NCBI RefSeq assembly: GCF_001427665.1
Contig: NZ_LMHC01000001.1
Location: 808,780 to 872,779 of the forward strand
Direction of reading: 5' to 3'
From: Caulobacter sp. Root655
GTDB taxonomy: Bacteria; Pseudomonadota; Alphaproteobacteria; Caulobacterales; Caulobacteraceae
DNA length: 64,000 nt
Positions 62,661 to 64,000 of this stretch are shown piece by piece. A program made the translations under genes and the position numbers. The number at the start of each line of letters is the position of its first letter. The first letter of the stretch is position 1. The notes below the pieces were generated by a model. It made no database searches. It saw nothing but the letters and a program-made list of their open reading frames with translations, and had not been told where the DNA came from.

Positions 62661-63029
62661 ATGCTCTTCATGCTGATCTGCTACAACAACGAGGCCCAGG
62701 TCATGGGCTGGACCCAGGAAGAGGACGACGCCGTCATGGGCCGGCTCTCGGTCGTCCATGACAAGCTGATCGCCGAGGGCAAGCTGGGCCCGTCCGGCCG
62801 GCTGCAGGCCACCGGCAGCGCCAAGACCCTGGTGAAGTCCGATCCGCCCTTCGTGCACGACGGCCCCTATGCCGAGACCAAGGAGCAGTTCCTGGGCTTC
62901 TACGTGATCGACGTCGCCGACATGGACGACGCCCTCGATGTCGCCCGCCAGCTGGGCAAGGCCAATCCCGGCGGCGCCTACGAGGTGCGGCCGATGCGGC
63001 TGTACGCGCCGGGCGAGGCGGTGGGGTAG
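62661..63029 (+). CDS. YCII/DGPF-domain protein
   Basis: A 122-residue dimeric alpha/beta protein of the YCII-related (DGPF) family. Landmarks are MLFMLICYNNE, LGPSGRLQATGSAKTLV, the family motif HDGPYAETKEQFLGFYVIDV and EVRPMRLYAPG. Members are often encoded beside ECF sigma factors, but none lies adjacent here. No function is assigned. The ATG at 62661 begins the first strand. Confidence 0.85.
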   Translation: MLFMLICYNNEAQVMGWTQEEDDAVMGRLSVVHDKLIAEGKLGPSGRLQATGSAKTLVKSDPPFVHDGPYAETKEQFLGFYVIDVADMDDALDVARQLGKANPGGAYEVRPMRLYAPGEAVG

Positions 63030-63077
63030 GCTTGGCGTTGAAGGCTGGGCGTTGAAGGCTGGGCGGGTCTGGAGCCG

Positions 63078-64000
63078 TCACGGCAGGCGCGGGGCGATCA
63101 TTTCGCGGCCGTTCTGGTGCAGGGTCAGGCTGGTCGCCTTGCCGTCGGGGCCGACCTCGAAATGGGCTTGGGCGTCGACCACCTTCCAGAAGAAGTCGGT
63201 CGGGTTTTCGGCGAAGATCTCGAATATCGGCTGACCGGTCAGCTGGGCCATCAGCCGCTTGTCCTGCCGGGTGACGGTGACCAGCATCGCCGGCGTCAGC
63301 TGGTACTGACCGACATAGCGGTCGAGGATCTCGGTCGCGACCGGAACCGTCTGGCGGGGCGGGGCGGACTTGGAGACGGGCGCGCCGGTCAGGACGTACA
63401 TGCCGATGTCGTCGCCGCCGACGTCGTTGGAGGTGTTCATCAGGACCACGACGCCCACGCCCCGCGCCTTGTCGAAGCCCACGAAACTGCGGAAACCGCC
63501 GGTGCCGCCATTGTGCCAGACGATCTCGCCAGCGGGGTCTCCGGACGCTCCAGGCCCGGGCGAGATGTGCCAGCCCAGTGCGACCTTCAGGTTTCCGCCC
63601 GCCGGGCGGCGTGGGACCAACTGGTCGGCCATGGCTCCCTTCAGCGGCGTGTCGACATAGCCCAACTCCGCCGCCAGGAAGGCCAGCAGGTCGTTGGCGG
63701 TGGAGTGCAAGGCACCCGCCCCGGCCAGGGCGTCGAGATCCCAATAAGGCGTCGGCGACAGGCCGCTGTCATGGCCCACGGCCAGGCGGGCCTTCTGGGC
63801 CGGGGTCAGGGTGATCGTCGTGTCCTTCAGGCCCAGAGGCCCGGTGATCCGCGCCTGGACCAGGTCGGCGTAGGACGTTCTCGCCCGCCGCGCCAGAAGT
63901 TGGCCCAGCAGGCCCACGCCGAGGTTGGAATAGCCATAGGTCGTACCGATGTCGCTGTTCAGGGGCGCGGTGGGCAGGAAGGCGTAGAGTTTGGCGTCGT
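63078..64000 (-). CDS. Beta-lactamase-family serine hydrolase (5' end outside window)
   Basis: The gene runs off the right edge; about 307 C-terminal residues are visible. TYGYSNLGVGLLGQLLAR holds the Tyr-Ser-Asn motif of class C beta-lactamases and DD-peptidases, and WHNGGTGGFRSFVGFDKARG holds the HxG-type third motif. The Ser-x-x-Lys nucleophile must lie beyond the edge. The last 100 residues form a separate domain like that in many esterase-type family members. The substrate is unknown. Confidence 0.85.
   Translation of the reverse strand, partial: DAKLYAFLPTAPLNSDIGTTYGYSNLGVGLLGQLLARRARTSYADLVQARITGPLGLKDTTITLTPAQKARLAVGHDSGLSPTPYWDLDALAGAGALHSTANDLLAFLAAELGYVDTPLKGAMADQLVPRRPAGGNLKVALGWHISPGPGASGDPAGEIVWHNGGTGGFRSFVGFDKARGVGVVVLMNTSNDVGGDDIGMYVLTGAPVSKSAPPRQTVPVATEILDRYVGQYQLTPAMLVTVTRQDKRLMAQLTGQPIFEIFAENPTDFFWKVVDAQAHFEVGPDGKATSLTLHQNGREMIAPRLP

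Overview
The window is very GC-rich, densely packed alphaproteobacterial chromosome, most likely from Caulobacter or a close relative. The evidence is gene content and order: zauP-zapA next to gap-pgk-fba, ruvCAB followed by ybgC-tolQRAB-pal-cpoB-tilS-ftsH, serC-serA, a SigF/NrsF locus beside a DUF2282-DUF692-DUF2063-DoxX operon, many GTG starts, and abundant GC-rich palindromic intergenic repeats. No tRNA, rRNA, CRISPR array, prophage or classical insertion sequence was seen.

Layout. 0-5 kb: thiE, a Fur-box-preceded bacterioferritin-associated ferredoxin and bacterioferritin, an acetyltransferase, a TspO-like protein, a DUF2799 lipoprotein and a broken DUF559 cassette. 4.5-8.4 kb: a bufferin-type (copper-binding RiPP) operon on the minus strand, divergent from sigF-nrsF, with a SigF-type promoter for each direction. 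8.5-13.2 kb: elongation factor P and its lysylation enzymes EpmA and EpmB, interrupted by a MerR-controlled methyltransferase. 13.4-17.4 kb: a large secreted propeller-RTX protein and a CAP-domain protein. 17.5-21.5 kb: fba, pgk and gap on the minus strand. 21.7-25.1 kb: zauP-zapA, a ParD antitoxin with a ParE stub, a probable 6S RNA, 5-formyl-THF cyclo-ligase and YmdB. 25.1-31.6 kb: an intact DUF559 cassette, ohr, yebC, a frameshifted mgtC, a nucleoside hydrolase and ruvCAB. 31.6-41 kb: ybgC-tolQRAB-pal-cpoB, tilS and ftsH. 41-50 kb: folP, a desaturase/Coq7-like/membrane-protein operon divergent from an ArsR regulator, thiD and assorted enzymes. 49-57 kb: two hybrid histidine kinases flanking serC-serA. 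57-64 kb: a TonB-dependent receptor, queC-queE-queD and a serine hydrolase cut by the window edge.

The most unusual feature is a family of REP-like palindromic elements. Two copies of a 0.52-kb cassette (3969-4487 and 25115-25636) carry a small Vsr-like DUF559 nuclease gene between roughly 60-bp inverted terminal repeats. ORF-less relatives with the same plan sit after ruvB (31401-31563) and between tolR and tolA (33453-33580). All lie next to stop codons. Other palindromic repeats have entered coding DNA: two are read in frame inside tilS and one supplies the C-terminal tail of the DUF692 enzyme. This looks like a REP/REPIN-type system in which a DUF559 nuclease may take the place of the usual Y1 (RAYT) transposase; that last step is inference.
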